A stretch of DNA of 64,000 bases from Lithospermum erythrorhizon (taxonomy: Eukaryota > Streptophyta > Magnoliopsida > Boraginales > Boraginaceae), in NCBI GenBank assembly GCA_019722365.1, contig JADFUC010000501.1:868001-932000 (forward strand), in the 5' to 3' direction. The first letter of the stretch is position 1. Every line of letters begins with the position of its first letter. Shown in pieces: positions 37,307-49,421 of this stretch. The notes below the pieces were generated by a model. It searched no databases and was not told where the DNA came from. It worked only from the letters and a program-made list of their open reading frames with translations. The position numbers were made by a program, and so were the translations under genes.

Positions 37307-37908
37307 TGTGGAGCAGCTTCATATGAGAATTGAGAAGTTCTACTTTAGACATACCTTTGAGATGTATATTGCACTTATATGTCAAATTTTTAAATATTTT
37401 ATCATTTTATTTGGATAACAACGTCACATTTTAAGATAAGTGTTTTCTTACAATAAATTTGATATTTACATACAAAATGTTGTTTCTACTGTTATTTATC
37501 CAGTCAGATACCGAAATCAATTTTTAAATTAACAAAATTTCATGTACTTTAGTAGTTTGTCGTCCAATTTCGGTGTCACGAATTTTTTTTTTGACGTCTA
37601 CCTTGATCGCCGAACATTTAATTGGCTTATTACCGCAGAGCAAAATTGAAGTTAAACGAACAAAATAAAAATTTATTATTTTGGTGTGCTTTTAGTGTAA
37701 AAAATATAAAGTTACCACCATCATAAAATTTAGAAGTTCATTGCTTCCGGAAATGTTACATCTCGTAAACTGTTAACCATAAACATATTCTTGCATCAGC
37801 AAAAAATCCAATATTGCAATCAATAAATTTGGTAACTTTTTATGGCAGGAAATAAATTCCTCCGAGTGACTAAAAAAGTGGAACTACCCATTTATGTGAA
37901 GGCTCATA
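37307..37908. other. Convergent spacer between PITH and PFK genes
   Basis: About 600 AT-rich bases between two stop codons, expected to hold both 3' untranslated regions. No other feature is visible. Confidence 0.6.
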
Positions 37909-40900
37909 TCATGTTGTTTCATTCTCATTTATTGACGTTTCATCTTGACAATCATCCAACAATTGAGTAGGCGGATCGTCTTCCTCCATGGATTCATCAA
38001 TTTGCTTCTGGCTCATAAAGCTTGGCTGATTGGTCGAAGAGAGTAGTCGTGCCCACATCCTATCAGTAATCACTACTTGGTTCTGTCCCTCAGTGACACG
38101 CTGCACAGAGACGCAAACATGTGAGTATTGCAAGCGCAGGAACAAAAAATCTGCGTCGTTTGTGATAAGTTCAGATAGAGCTTATAATTTAGGGCGAGCT
38201 TGAGTAGAAGATATGGCAATAATGTTCATAGCAATGCATAGCACTATTGCTTGTGGTTTAAGAGACGTACATTAAATGGGATGTAAGTATGTCTTCCATT
38301 AACAAGCCCGGAAGTAAAGCCTGTGTACCCGGCCATTGCTCCATGGACAGCACTTTGAGCAAGCAACGTGCAGTAAACATTATCTGACGCATTGCTTGGT
38401 ATGGCGCGGATCATGTAAGTTGGATCTGCAAAATAGCTACACATTGATGCCCAAGTCTGTGCTGGAAATTAGTGCTAGTACAAGGCAGGTAAGAGAAACT
38501 GACCTATATACTTCAAAGTCAATGTCATTTTACCCTCTCTTGCAAAATGATCCTAGAAGAAAAGCAAAAAACACTCTAAGTTTCACAACAGAGGTGCAAG
38601 TCTCTCAAAGTATGCTGTAACAGGACTGTCGCCATGCAGGAGAATAATCTGATGAGGTTGGACAAAACATGGACAGAAAAATACTAGGTCTACAATTGAA
38701 GTAAGCAGCAGAGTGAAATACTTTGGAGAAGAAATAATTTCAAAATGCTAGCAGTATGACTATTATTATTAAGGCAGAGTATCTTGAAATGCGAGAGGAA
38801 TCTGACTGTGACCAAAGAAATCAGTGAAAAGGATTATAATTGTGACATAAGGGAAGGATGGAGCGATCCAAGGCAAGAAAGCAGGAATAGTTCATCTTGA
38901 CGTAAGTTGTTGGGATCGTTTGAAAGAAAGTAACACCTAAACCTACCTTGATCTTTTGTGAGATCCACAGCCCAACATCTTGAAGTAACTTGTTACCAGA
39001 TGCATCCTTCTCCTCATTTGCTCGTTCAGTTTCCTCCTTAAGAAGATCTTGTCCTGCTCCTTCTGCAATTACAATGACCATGTGCCCATTTTCTTTGAGG
39101 CGTTTCTCAATGAACTCAAGAAGTCCTCCTTTCCCTTGGAGGTAAAATGGTGACTCAGGAATCAAACAACAGTCCACATCTCGACTAGCCAAAGTAGCAT
39201 ACATTGCAATGAATCCTACATGAATGAGGTCACACAACGAAAGTTAATATATCAGCTCAGGTTCAACATCAAAATTTAAAAAATGATAACCCTTTCCATA
39301 AGCCTTGAATCATAACATCCTCTACCAAGCTCACTTGTTAAAGAAATATGGGAAGTCAAGGAATCTAGTGATACTTGTAAATGGTATAACATGCTTGTTG
39401 TAAGTATAATATGGTGAATCTTACCACTATAGCGACCCATTAACTTCACAACACCAATACCATTCTCTGCACTTTCAGCTTCAACGTGGGCAGCATTGAT
39501 GGCACGCTGGGCCTCCTCCACAGCAGTATCAAATCCAAATGATCTGTCAATAACCTGGTGACATAAAATTATGCCAAAATGCGAGACTGAGATACTTTGA
39601 CTATGTAAGTAACAAGATCAAAGAAGGAAGACGAGTCTCTAATGCATTTATCAATTTCATGCACCAAAAGTCAAGAGACCAATTATCTGAGTTAAGTAAC
39701 AGTATATTTCCGGAAGCACTTCTAGTTGGCACAAGTGTCCAGTTGAAAATCTCCATAAGATAATTACATTAAGTGTTACATAATTTATGATACCGACACT
39801 TGAAAAGCCAAAGCTAAAAATGAAATACATATAAATGGATACCGATTTGACCTTTTCAATCAAAGAACATCTTCTATTTAGGTTTTATGGAATAGCAAGA
39901 ATAACATGCACTCATTAAAAATTAAAGTCCAACATGTACTTAAGTATTGAGAAGCACCGGTATGTCATTATCAATGGTCTTAGGAATTCCAGCAACGGAA
40001 ACTTTAAGCCCACGCCTTCTAACTTCCTGCAGATGTAGAATATATCATTGGCAAGCAGTTATATACTTGAAGAAAATCTAAAAAGTTACTTCTAGATTCC
40101 TATAAATTGCAGAAAAAAGAAAGAGGTTAGCTGATATAAAGTCAACTGGTGGACTTAAAAAATGCATGAAGTTAATCATTGCCATAATGCTGTATTAGCC
40201 AGTGAAAAGGGTTACCTCATAAATAACAGCCGCTCCTCTTAGGGTCCCATCGCCTCCAATAATGTAAACCTAAATGAGAACTAAAGTTAGCTCAGAATAA
40301 TGGACAGCTACATCTTCACAACGTTAAAAAACAAATAATGCAAAATTACTAAGCAATCCACATAATCTTATAACAGATCCAAAATTAGCATGCCTGGTTT
40401 ATTCCACGGTCCTGAATACTGTCAACTATTTTCATAGTATCATGGCCTCCTCGAGAAGTTCCAAGAATTGTGCCACCTCTCTTATGAATGTCGTTTACAA
40501 GCTTTGGTGTTAAATTTACTGTATTCTTAGCGTAGAAACCCCTGTAACCTCCCTATAAAATGAAAAATAATTAAGTACCTTTTAATTGGAAATTGAGTAA
40601 CAGTTGGGAAGAAGTATATAGTCTGGAAACATAAGGAATGAAATATCTTTGAGAAGCATGGTCAGTACAGGAAGCTCTAATTGATTTCATAAGATATCAA
40701 GAAAGATATATGTCCAGGCTCCAGAAGGTGACTCCTTTTTTCCCAATCCATTGTTGCTTTTAACACCAACATTTAATTTGTAAGGGTAATATCAGAGAAT
40801 TTCAATCAATAGAGCTGTTTGTTAAGATATAAGAACATTTTTTAAGTCCGTTGACCAACTCAAAAGCATCAAGCCTTATCAGGACATCAATTGGCCCAGA

Positions 40901-42731
40901 GAATATAAAATATTTGACTCAACAGGACATGGAAACATAGAAAAAGAGTAACATGAGATTTAGATATCCACCTACTTACATCAATTCCTAGAACTTTGCT
41001 GACACCATACATATAATCAAGACTATGCACGATCTCCCTGATCACAGTGTTTAGTCCAGGACATAAACCACCACATGTTACGATACAGGCATTCACCTCG
41101 TCTGAATTGAAATATACCTGAAAAACAATAGTACCACAGAGTGAGCAAAAAACTAAAGTAATAACCAAATAAACAATGAATTTAACATTGGCACCTTCTG
41201 ACGAATTCCAGCCCGCCGAAAATGCACACCCCTTGGGGTATCCTTATGAACAACAATCTGCTTAATAGAAAAATAATTAGTTTCTAGAGAGGAAGGAAGG
41301 AATGGCTAATACTCTTTAAATAGTTTCACATTACATGCATTAATGACATTGTAAATATCAGCTTAGACTCAATGGCATATATTCGAATTGTTCAGCAAAC
41401 TTATAAGCAGAAGTCACCTTTTGAGGCACAGTGTCATCCATATCTACGAAATACTGCCTGAAATTGTAACACCATGACAGGAATTCAATCATTCAAGACT
41501 AATTGGGCATGTACGAAACAAGAGCGGTATAGAGTAGCAGGAACAAAGTTGCCTTACTTTACTACAGAATACGCAGGATTGGAGCGCAATGGATTGGGAT
41601 ATGTCTGCAACATAACATGAACAAAGGTACTTGCAATTAGTAGGTTCGGAAGAGCTTAATTATAGGCTAATGATTTTTATACTCCAACAAGTGATAACGA
41701 CACTCCACAATGCCATAATCAAGAAAAGGAGTGTAAAATCATTAGACTAATTATATTATCCAGGCACAGAACACCATGCATAAAAGTACAAAAATGATTT
41801 AGATTCATTTGGACTATTGAATGAACAATACTTAGATGAGTGAATGTGTCTATCCCTTCACCTGCAGTCTCCATTGTTTAGCATGGATAATAATCAAAAT
41901 ATATAAATCGCAACCAGATTTCTGCAGAATAATCCGTCATTTATTACTTTTCAATTAGTCAGAGCGCACCCCCTTAATGATTCATCTTGTATTCAAGTAA
42001 TTGAACTCAAGAAAACAGATGACAACCGAAACATGACTAAACCTGAAGGATAACACAAAGGACTTAAAAAGTCGAATCCCTAAAAGTGACGTCCCCAATC
42101 TATTTCATCATATTACAATAATGTTCCAATTCTTAAACTCGAATGAATCATGCATTTCACTTGAATAAGCCCCATTTCACATAACTAATCAAAATGCATT
42201 TTACCTAAAAATACTCATACTCTCTACTTTAATCAAGTCAATTAACCAACCCCAAACGCCTCAAATTCAACCATACAACAATCATGCTTTACAATAAATC
42301 CCACTTCAATGACCTCACATTAAACTTTAATCCCTCAATTCGAATTTTTTAAGTACTTTTAACATACACTATCAGCATAATAATATGATTCAAATCGAAG
42401 TTACCCGACAACTAACACTAAAGTTTATTATAGATCACTATTAGCATAATAATATCGATTCACATCAAAATTAGGTGTGACAACTAAACGTTAGCATAAT
42501 AATATGGATTCATATCAAAATTAGGTGTGACAACTAAACGTTACTATTAACATAATAATATCGATTGAAATGAAAGTAAGTTAAAGTTAATTAATTTAGA
42601 AAAATAATTGATTTTGGGACAGAGTGAGAGAGTACAGGTAGATCGGGGATGTAATCAGACACGTGTGGAACATCTTCGAGGATGTAACCAAATGGACCTT
42701 CCGACACCTTCATTTCATAATTGCTTTCCAT
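37909..42731 (-). CDS. PFK: ATP-dependent 6-phosphofructokinase, probably cytosolic
   Basis: PFK phosphorylates fructose 6-phosphate to the 1,6-bisphosphate in glycolysis. Thirteen exons: 42636-42731, 41558-41604, 41418-41457, 41195-41257, 40980-41117, 40394-40552, 40216-40269, 39958-40026, 39425-39554, 38947-39215, 38504-38552, 38271-38425 and 37909-38100; 1461 bases, 486 residues, all phases closing. Motifs: [41 protein letters not shown] (ATP site), [20 protein letters not shown] (catalytic Asp), VKLMGRYSG and [10 protein letters not shown]. The N-terminus ([12 protein letters not shown]) lacks a transit peptide, which suggests the cytosolic PFK group. The Asp/Glu-rich C-terminus is usual. 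Intron 6 uses a GC donor. Intron 1 (1 kb) carries a minisatellite. Confidence 0.96.
40392..40393 (-). other. GC-AG intron donor in PFK intron 6
   Basis: Exon 6 ends DRGINQ and the minus strand continues CAG|GCATGC; exon 7 resumes VYIIGGDGT after a TAG acceptor. The protein join is the conserved one and no GT occurs within 20 bases. The +3 to +6 bases (ATGC) are weaker than the usual AAGT of GC introns. Confidence 0.85.
42441..42540. repeat. 50-base tandem repeat in PFK intron 1
   Basis: Two units at 42441-42490 and 42491-42540, each starting ttagcataataatat and ending gacaactaaacg, differ at about two positions. Diverged partial copies flank them at about 42373 and 42547. Confidence 0.93.
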
Positions 42732-43799
42732 TCTTCTTCTTCTTCTTGATTTGCGATTTAACCACAGAATAAATGTTGTCTATATATAGTTTTCATTAGG
42801 AAAATATTGGAGATGCTTCTTTTAGTGGTAGAGTAAAATATGATAGTTTGGCCCTGTTTTCATTAGAATATATTAAATGTGTGATGTTTCGTTAAGTTTA
42901 TATCGAAAGGTTAGTTTGATTTTTGTCGTAAGGTAATTTGAAATTTGCAAAAGTCGGGATTATAATTTACAAAATAAGAGAAATAATCATCAGGAAAGTT
43001 TGAATAGAGAAAATTATTTCTAGAGGTGTGATGAAAAATTTGGCCCCTAATTTTTAGGAATTTCAGGTGTTTTGGAGCCGTTGTATACTAAACCATATAT
43101 GTGGTGGTGTCAATGCAGCATGAATGTGCCTATATACTGCTCACTTTCTTTACTAATTTCATCAATTATATATTCATATATATTGCCTTTCCAATGTCGA
43201 CACTTTGATTATATTCTATATATATGGATTTATGGTACCTGTCCCAAAATCAATTTCCATAAATCAGTTCCCTCAATGTGGCACAACATGAGTTGGGCAT
43301 ACTTGTTTGCTCTCAAGTCACACAACAAGACAATCTTTAAAAAATGGAGGGATTAATAATCTTCACATGAAAATTTTGGCTTGCCTCATGAGACATTAAA
43401 TAAATTATTATGGTGCCATCACGTGCCTGCATCGCCCTGGTCCACCATCTCACGTGCACTATTAAATCTGCCTCAAACACCCAAGTCCCGATTAGGCCTT
43501 TCCTGGATTGAATTTGAAGTTGGATAAAGTTCGTACAAAGAAAACATTTGGACAGTTCCCAATCGAATATCGAACCTTAATTTTAACATTCTCAAGTTAA
43601 GATGAAAATGCTTTCACTAGACCACGGTGTTCCAAAATTGGCAAATATTCGCTTCCACATGATTTGAGATACAATAGGTATACATGTGCCAATTGAGGCA
43701 TGCTTTCTTTTACATTTTTATCCTACCAAAGTATTAATGGTATGCTCTCCTGCAAAAGAATGTGAATATAAAAAGAAAATTATCATAGACTAGGGGAAC
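42732..43799. other. Spacer between PFK and YbeY-HAD genes
   Basis: This 1.1 kb should hold the PFK promoter next to 42732 and the 3' UTR of the YbeY-HAD gene. Two G-box-like cacgtg words lie near 43420 and 43452. The plus-strand ORF at 43072-43356 has no family resemblance. Confidence 0.5.
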
Positions 43800-46700
43800 T
43801 CAAAATGCATATCGGTAGATGGCATCAGCAACTCCATCCTCATCATTGCTTGCACCAATGACATCAGCTACTAATTTTGTCTTGTCTGCTCCATTACTTA
43901 AAGCAACGCCAAGAGCAGCTAGCTCGAGCATCTCCATATCATTTTCCCCGTCACCAATAGCCATTACCTAGTACAACACGAGTCCATTATTGTAAATCAC
44001 AAAAGCACAAGTGATAAAAGTAACACTATGGGTAGCAAGAAATGCCAAAGGCTGCGTGATTATTCAGTATCAGAAGTGTTATTCTTTTCTGTAATTAATA
44101 TATTGAAATGATGTAACGACAATGAGAAATCAAGTCTAAACAACTGAAGATACAACATGTTAATAGTTGTTTAACAGTTCCAATCAGCTTAGCGGGACAT
44201 GCACGTACCTCCTTGGGTGTAACACTCAAGTGATCAAGAAGCATTCTTACTCCATTCCCTTTAGAGGTCCCAGAAGGAACAATCTCAAGCATATCTGGAA
44301 CAGCTTGGACAACAGATGCAGTTTCACCTGTTGCGTCAGCCCAGAATGGTCGAAGAGTTGTAGCAACTCCTTCAGCTGTGTCTAAGAAGATCAGCTTCTG
44401 TGAAACCAAATTTTAAGGTGAGAAGATTTGAATAGAGACTAATAGAATTTTGAAGTTTAGAACAACCTAAGAAAATATTTAACCGTTACTTAAGGAATAG
44501 AAGACCTAGACAGAATACTCTAAGAACCTACAAAAACATTTATTGAGTTCCAGTTATACAACTTACTGTACTGTAATAAGACTACATCTTTTACAGTCTT
44601 GCCACATATCAATGGTTAGTAATTGATAGTTTTTATGCGAGTGCAGGTGAAATAGTTTTGCCAAGTTTACCTGAATATCACCAGAAGCCACAAGTTGCTC
44701 AACTGAAGGAATGATTTCAGCCTGCATTTAAATATTAACGTAGGTAAATATCTTACTAGTTTTATACACAAGATGAAAGAGATGGAACAAGTAGAGAAAG
44801 CCACACTTTTGGCTCGTGATAGATAGTATGGAGGGAGTCAACTAGTGGATGATGAAACAATGTCAAGCAGCGATCTTCACTGAATGCAATGAGAGGGACT
44901 TCGTGTTTTAGTGAATACAGTAATGCCTGCATTACATAGTCCGAAATAGTTTAATTTATGGAAATGTTTTGAATAAATTAATGAATTAGTGATACTTTGA
45001 TGCCACAAGAATACCTCTTTACAAACTGCTGGATCTAAGTTGCTTCTAAAAATCTCTCGACCTTGCCTGCCATATACAAGCAATCCCTAAACAAATTCTT
45101 AAAAAGGTTAATTTGAGAAACAGCCCTAAAATGAATCAATAACTTCAAGTCGCAAACTTTTAGTCCTTTACTTTATCGGAAAGAAAAAAGGCAGGCATAC
45201 CCCTCTAAAGGGAGAAACTAAAGGTGGCAGCTAAATGCTCTCATTGGAATATGACTACATATAACATACTACCTATCGGTCTATCAATACTTTCAGAAAT
45301 CAATTACTCTTTCTATTTCTTAGTAACTTTATTCTCCTTGCAACACCAGTTTGGCACTCTGAACATTGAGTTACAATAGTAGCCAAACCCAGACTAATTG
45401 GAAATAGTGTCAATTATTATTTCCAATATCTACTGGACGAGTCAGATAGAGAATCTTGAACATGACATGCATACAGGGTCAAAAGATACTCAAGTAAGAA
45501 ACAATCACCACAAAAAACAGAAGACTTAATGCATTGCTTGTGTTGTAAAACTAATTTTGGCACAAAGATCCACAAGGAAGATCTTCTTCAGCCTTCCACA
45601 GTTCCACAACAGACACTTCACATACAGGTTTCGAAATTGAATGTCTAAGAATTATAGTTCACGGATTAATTAATTTTCACGATGTCACAACAATATGTAC
45701 CAAAAAGTTTTCATAGAATAGCTCACAATACTGCATGACAATTTGACAGAATTTCAGAGAGAGGAAATGGTATTGAAAAGCATACATACTTGTAAGAAAA
45801 CCCCTGGTGCAGACTCTGACATTATGCCATCCTTTCCTACTAAATCTACCATCTTTAATAAGTTCAAAACAGCTGGTCGGGTCTGTGCGAATTTGAGTAA
45901 TAAACTTCTGTTATAAGTTATAACATGCCAACACCCAGAAAGTGAGTAATGTATTTGAGTAAAATTATGCTCGTCTTACCTTTCCTGTGGCTATAACAAC
46001 TTTAACACCTCTTGATGTTGCTTCTCTAAGAGCTTTTGCTGTTGATAACGAGATTCGACTTTTGCTGTTAAGCAGTGTACCTTCCATTGAGAAAAGAAAA
46101 CTATAAAAAAACTGAGGCAATTCATAGCAAGGAAATTAGAAAATCTCCTGACATACCATCCATGTCGCAGAATATGTACTGAAATTTAGGTTTGTAAAAC
46201 CGAAGACTGCCTTCTCTCTTCCTGTCTTTTAACAATTATAAATTAGGTTTCCTCTGCAGTTTCCTGATAGAATATGAGTTCTAAATGATAACAAAAGATA
46301 TATAAAATGTGAATTTTCAGAAAGCCGGAAAGGATGGCCCCTTGAGTCAATTAGAGCCCTACCATTAACGTCATCTATGTGAGAACTTATAACATTAGTC
46401 TCAGCATCATAAGCGCTGTGGATTAAACCTTTCCCTTTCCATCCAAGACTCGCTAGGAGAATTCCTTCTTCTTTCTCCATTTCAGCCTCTGCCTCATCAC
46501 TGATCTCATGATCAAATCCCAAAAGATGAAGTAATCCATGAACCTGAATACCAAGCTTATTGTAAGTACAACAAACTTTACACAGAGAAAATAGCGAAGC
46601 CGAACCTAAGTATGTGACTCTGTGACTGTATGGTTGCCTGGAAACCAAGCTCAATGCATAAAGAAAAAATCAAAATGAAATATAATGCATTTTAAGTGTC

Positions 46701-48536
46701 AAAATTGAATTTTCCATCATGAGAAGATGTGCAATTTACTGGCTTTCTGAAACAATGAAGATGCAATGTGCATACTACACAATTACCACTAGAATTCGTA
46801 TCTCATCAAGAATATTATGCCCTCTTTCCTCTGCTTGTCTTGCTGCTGTCTCCACAGAAATTACAATGTCGCCCAACATGAGCTGAAAAGGAGGGTTTGC
46901 ATATCTTAGGTTAGTCTTATAGATACGTATTACTAATATAAAGATCAGTGGCTTACAATCGGAAGCTGAAGCTCTGGGACATGCTGAGACATAGATAGAA
47001 CATCAGTTGGGCGATCCTCATCCCGCCAGTCTTTGTTAAGCTTTCGGATAAATTCATCGTTGCAAAGAAGCACCGAAAGCTCAACACTCTCGAAGCAACC
47101 AACGTCTCTAATTGATGTCTCTCTGGTCTTATATTGTGACCCTTTCAGACCATCAAGTGCTAACTTCATTGCCATAGGAACATTAAGCCGCAGCATTTCT
47201 GATATGTTCTGGAGCAGTTGCCATGATTCATTGCCTTAGAAAGTGATATATTTACACAAACTCAAAGACAAATACTGTATATGATGTTCAAAATCGAAAA
47301 CAGCTCATAATAAGAGCACAAAACTCACACACCTACACACTTGAATAACTAACAATACACTAAACTTTATTGGTATCAATTAAGCTAATGTTGATTCAAA
47401 AAAGCTAATGCTGATTCAAATCGAAGTTAATGTGTCAATTAAGTCCCCAAAGTTCGTTCAATTTGACCAATAAAAATCAAACAAGACAATCTTTTTGGGA
47501 CGAGACTACGAGAGCAATAAAAAACAAACAATATACACATTTCTCATAAAAATTATTTGAACATAATACAAAACTTTATCCAAATGAACCAGAATTTCGT
47601 AATCATCAGGCAAATTCTCCTCAATACAAATCCTAACAAGAGAATCGTTTTATTTATTAACGCAAGACAATCTTTTTGGGACTTAAGCAGTAAAAATCAA
47701 ACAATATACACATTTGTCACAACAATTAACGAAACATAATAATACATAAAGTTCATAAAAATATACCAGAATTTTGTAACCATCAGGCAAATTATCCTCA
47801 CTACAAATACTATAACACATGTACAAAAAATACTTAATTTCAAAATACATCACATAAATAAAAATACTTACTTTCAAATTATACTCATGTACAAAAATGC
47901 TTAATTTTGATTTAAATAAGTCAACAATACAAACTGGACAATCTTTTTGGGACCTAAGCAGTAAAAATCAAACAATACACATTATTTTTGTAAATTAGCA
48001 ATGAGTATTACAAATAACGAATACATAAATTACTAATTAATGTAACAATTAGAGTGAGTGCTTCAGAAAAAGGAACTGAGACCACCTAGTGAAAGCTCGA
48101 TCACCAGGCTATTAAGTCATCGATCAAACAATACACATTTGAAATAACAATCAACTAAACATAATAATATACAAATTTTATCGAAAAAATATACCAAAAT
48201 TTCAGAATCATCAGGCAAACTCTCTTCAATACAAATCCTAATATCAAATTCAATTTCCTTCTCTTTACTACTCCTCTTAGCTACCGAACCTCTTTTCCTC
48301 ACTCTACGATACTCTCGTTTCGACGACGCGTGTATCGCACCTCCCGAAACCCGAATATTATTAGGGAACAAACTCAGACGCCTGAAAATGCAGTGAGGTT
48401 TTAAATACGAGGTAGTTTTGTAGGTTAGAGAGGGAGGTGGTTTTGAAAAGAGGGCGCGTGGGAAGACACGCGCAGCCGTGGACATGGTTTCCGGGGAAGG
48501 GAGTGTGCGGAGGAGCGGGACGAGGCGAGGGAGCAT
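43800..48536 (-). CDS. YBEY: Chloroplast YbeY endoribonuclease fused to HAD hydrolase
   Basis: YbeY is a metal-dependent endoribonuclease for rRNA maturation; in plants it is a plastid protein with a C-terminal Cof-type HAD phosphatase domain (Arabidopsis At2g25870). Twelve exons: 48195-48536, 46957-47208, 46787-46882, 46363-46543, 46157-46225, 45980-46080, 45790-45882, 45015-45086, 44807-44926, 44671-44721, 44209-44397 and 43800-43967; 577 residues, all phases closing. The N-terminal 80 residues are Arg/Ser/Pro-rich, a transit peptide. YbeY motifs are LNKDWRDEDRPTDVLS and the three-His site HGLLHLLGFDH. HAD motifs are CDMDGTLLNSKSRIS (nucleophile Asp), VVIATGKTRPAV, SGTSKGNGVRML (Lys) and IGDGENDMEMLE (acidic pair). 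The substrate of the HAD half is unknown to me. Intron 1 contains copies of the end of exon 1. Confidence 0.96.
47483..48245. repeat. Triplicated exon 1 tail/intron segment in YbeY intron 1
   Basis: Three copies of one unit run through intron 1 and into exon 1. Each has gacaatctttttgggac (47483, 47665, 47939), then aaaaatcaaacaatayacac, then a block matching the last codons of exon 1. Minus-strand translations are RICIEENLPDDYEILV (47575-47630), SEDNLPDGYKILVYF (47758-47805) and the true RICIEESLPDDSEIL (48195-48240). The middle copy keeps the GTATAT donor. Copies differ at several positions. Confidence 0.88.
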
Positions 48537-49421
48537 TTAGGTGGCTTTGGGTGGATTTTATTTTGGAGATTTTAGTGTCACTTTCATGCAGGCCCCTGCA
48601 GTGACTAGAGAAATTATAGGGGTTGAGTTGGTGGAGAATTTAAATTCGTGGCTTAAAATTGATAGTACCGATGTAGGTTTTGTTTAGTGTATTTTAATGT
48701 CAGTGAGAAGCGTAGTTTATCGATTCTTATCTTTCGATCATGATCGGTCTTGTGACTCAATAAATACTTGATTTAAATGGTGGTTGGGGTTCTGGTTATG
48801 AAATAAGTTTTGGAAGTTTTTCTTTCTAATTGAAACTGCGTGTTAAGTTTACTGGGTAAGTCATTAGTTAGAATTATGATAATAATATTATGATATTAGT
48901 TTTTTCTAAATTAATTTTAGAATAATATATATATTACTCCGTATGTTTCTAACAAAATGTATTAGATGATCGAAAATCGTTTTTCTCAAATGGAGATGAC
49001 ACACTTACATGTTGATCTGAGTTAACTGTTAGTACTATTTTTATAATGAGTATTTTCAAATCTTGTGTTTGGTCATGGATATCTTTTGCATTTTGATTTG
49101 AGGAACAATTATTTGAACAATTGAATGAAGAAGATTTACATTGTAGTGTTGAAGTCTAATTTGAGGAACAATTGAATGAAGATTTGGTTTGCTATATCTA
49201 GAGGAAACAACTTAGGTAAAGAATTAACAATCAGTCAAATTAAATTTAGCTTAAATGTTGGGATGGGTGCCATGAGTATCAATGTACCATAGACCCCAAG
49301 TGGCAATCATATACCACTAAGCACTAAACCAAGAGGTTCAAATTATAACTATATAATATAGGGCGAGGGATATTATGCATAAGTAAATCTCCATCGCTAA
49401 ATTTTATTAGCGGTGTTGGTG
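48537..49421. other. Spacer between YbeY-HAD and aldehyde oxidase genes
   Basis: About 0.9 kb expected to hold the YbeY-HAD promoter and the aldehyde oxidase 3' UTR. An actccgtat word near 48937 could be a MITE end. No other gene is visible. Confidence 0.5.

Noticed and set aside
43800..48536. YbeY-HAD fusion as a novel gene fusion
   Set aside because: This two-domain arrangement is already known in plants (Arabidopsis At2g25870).
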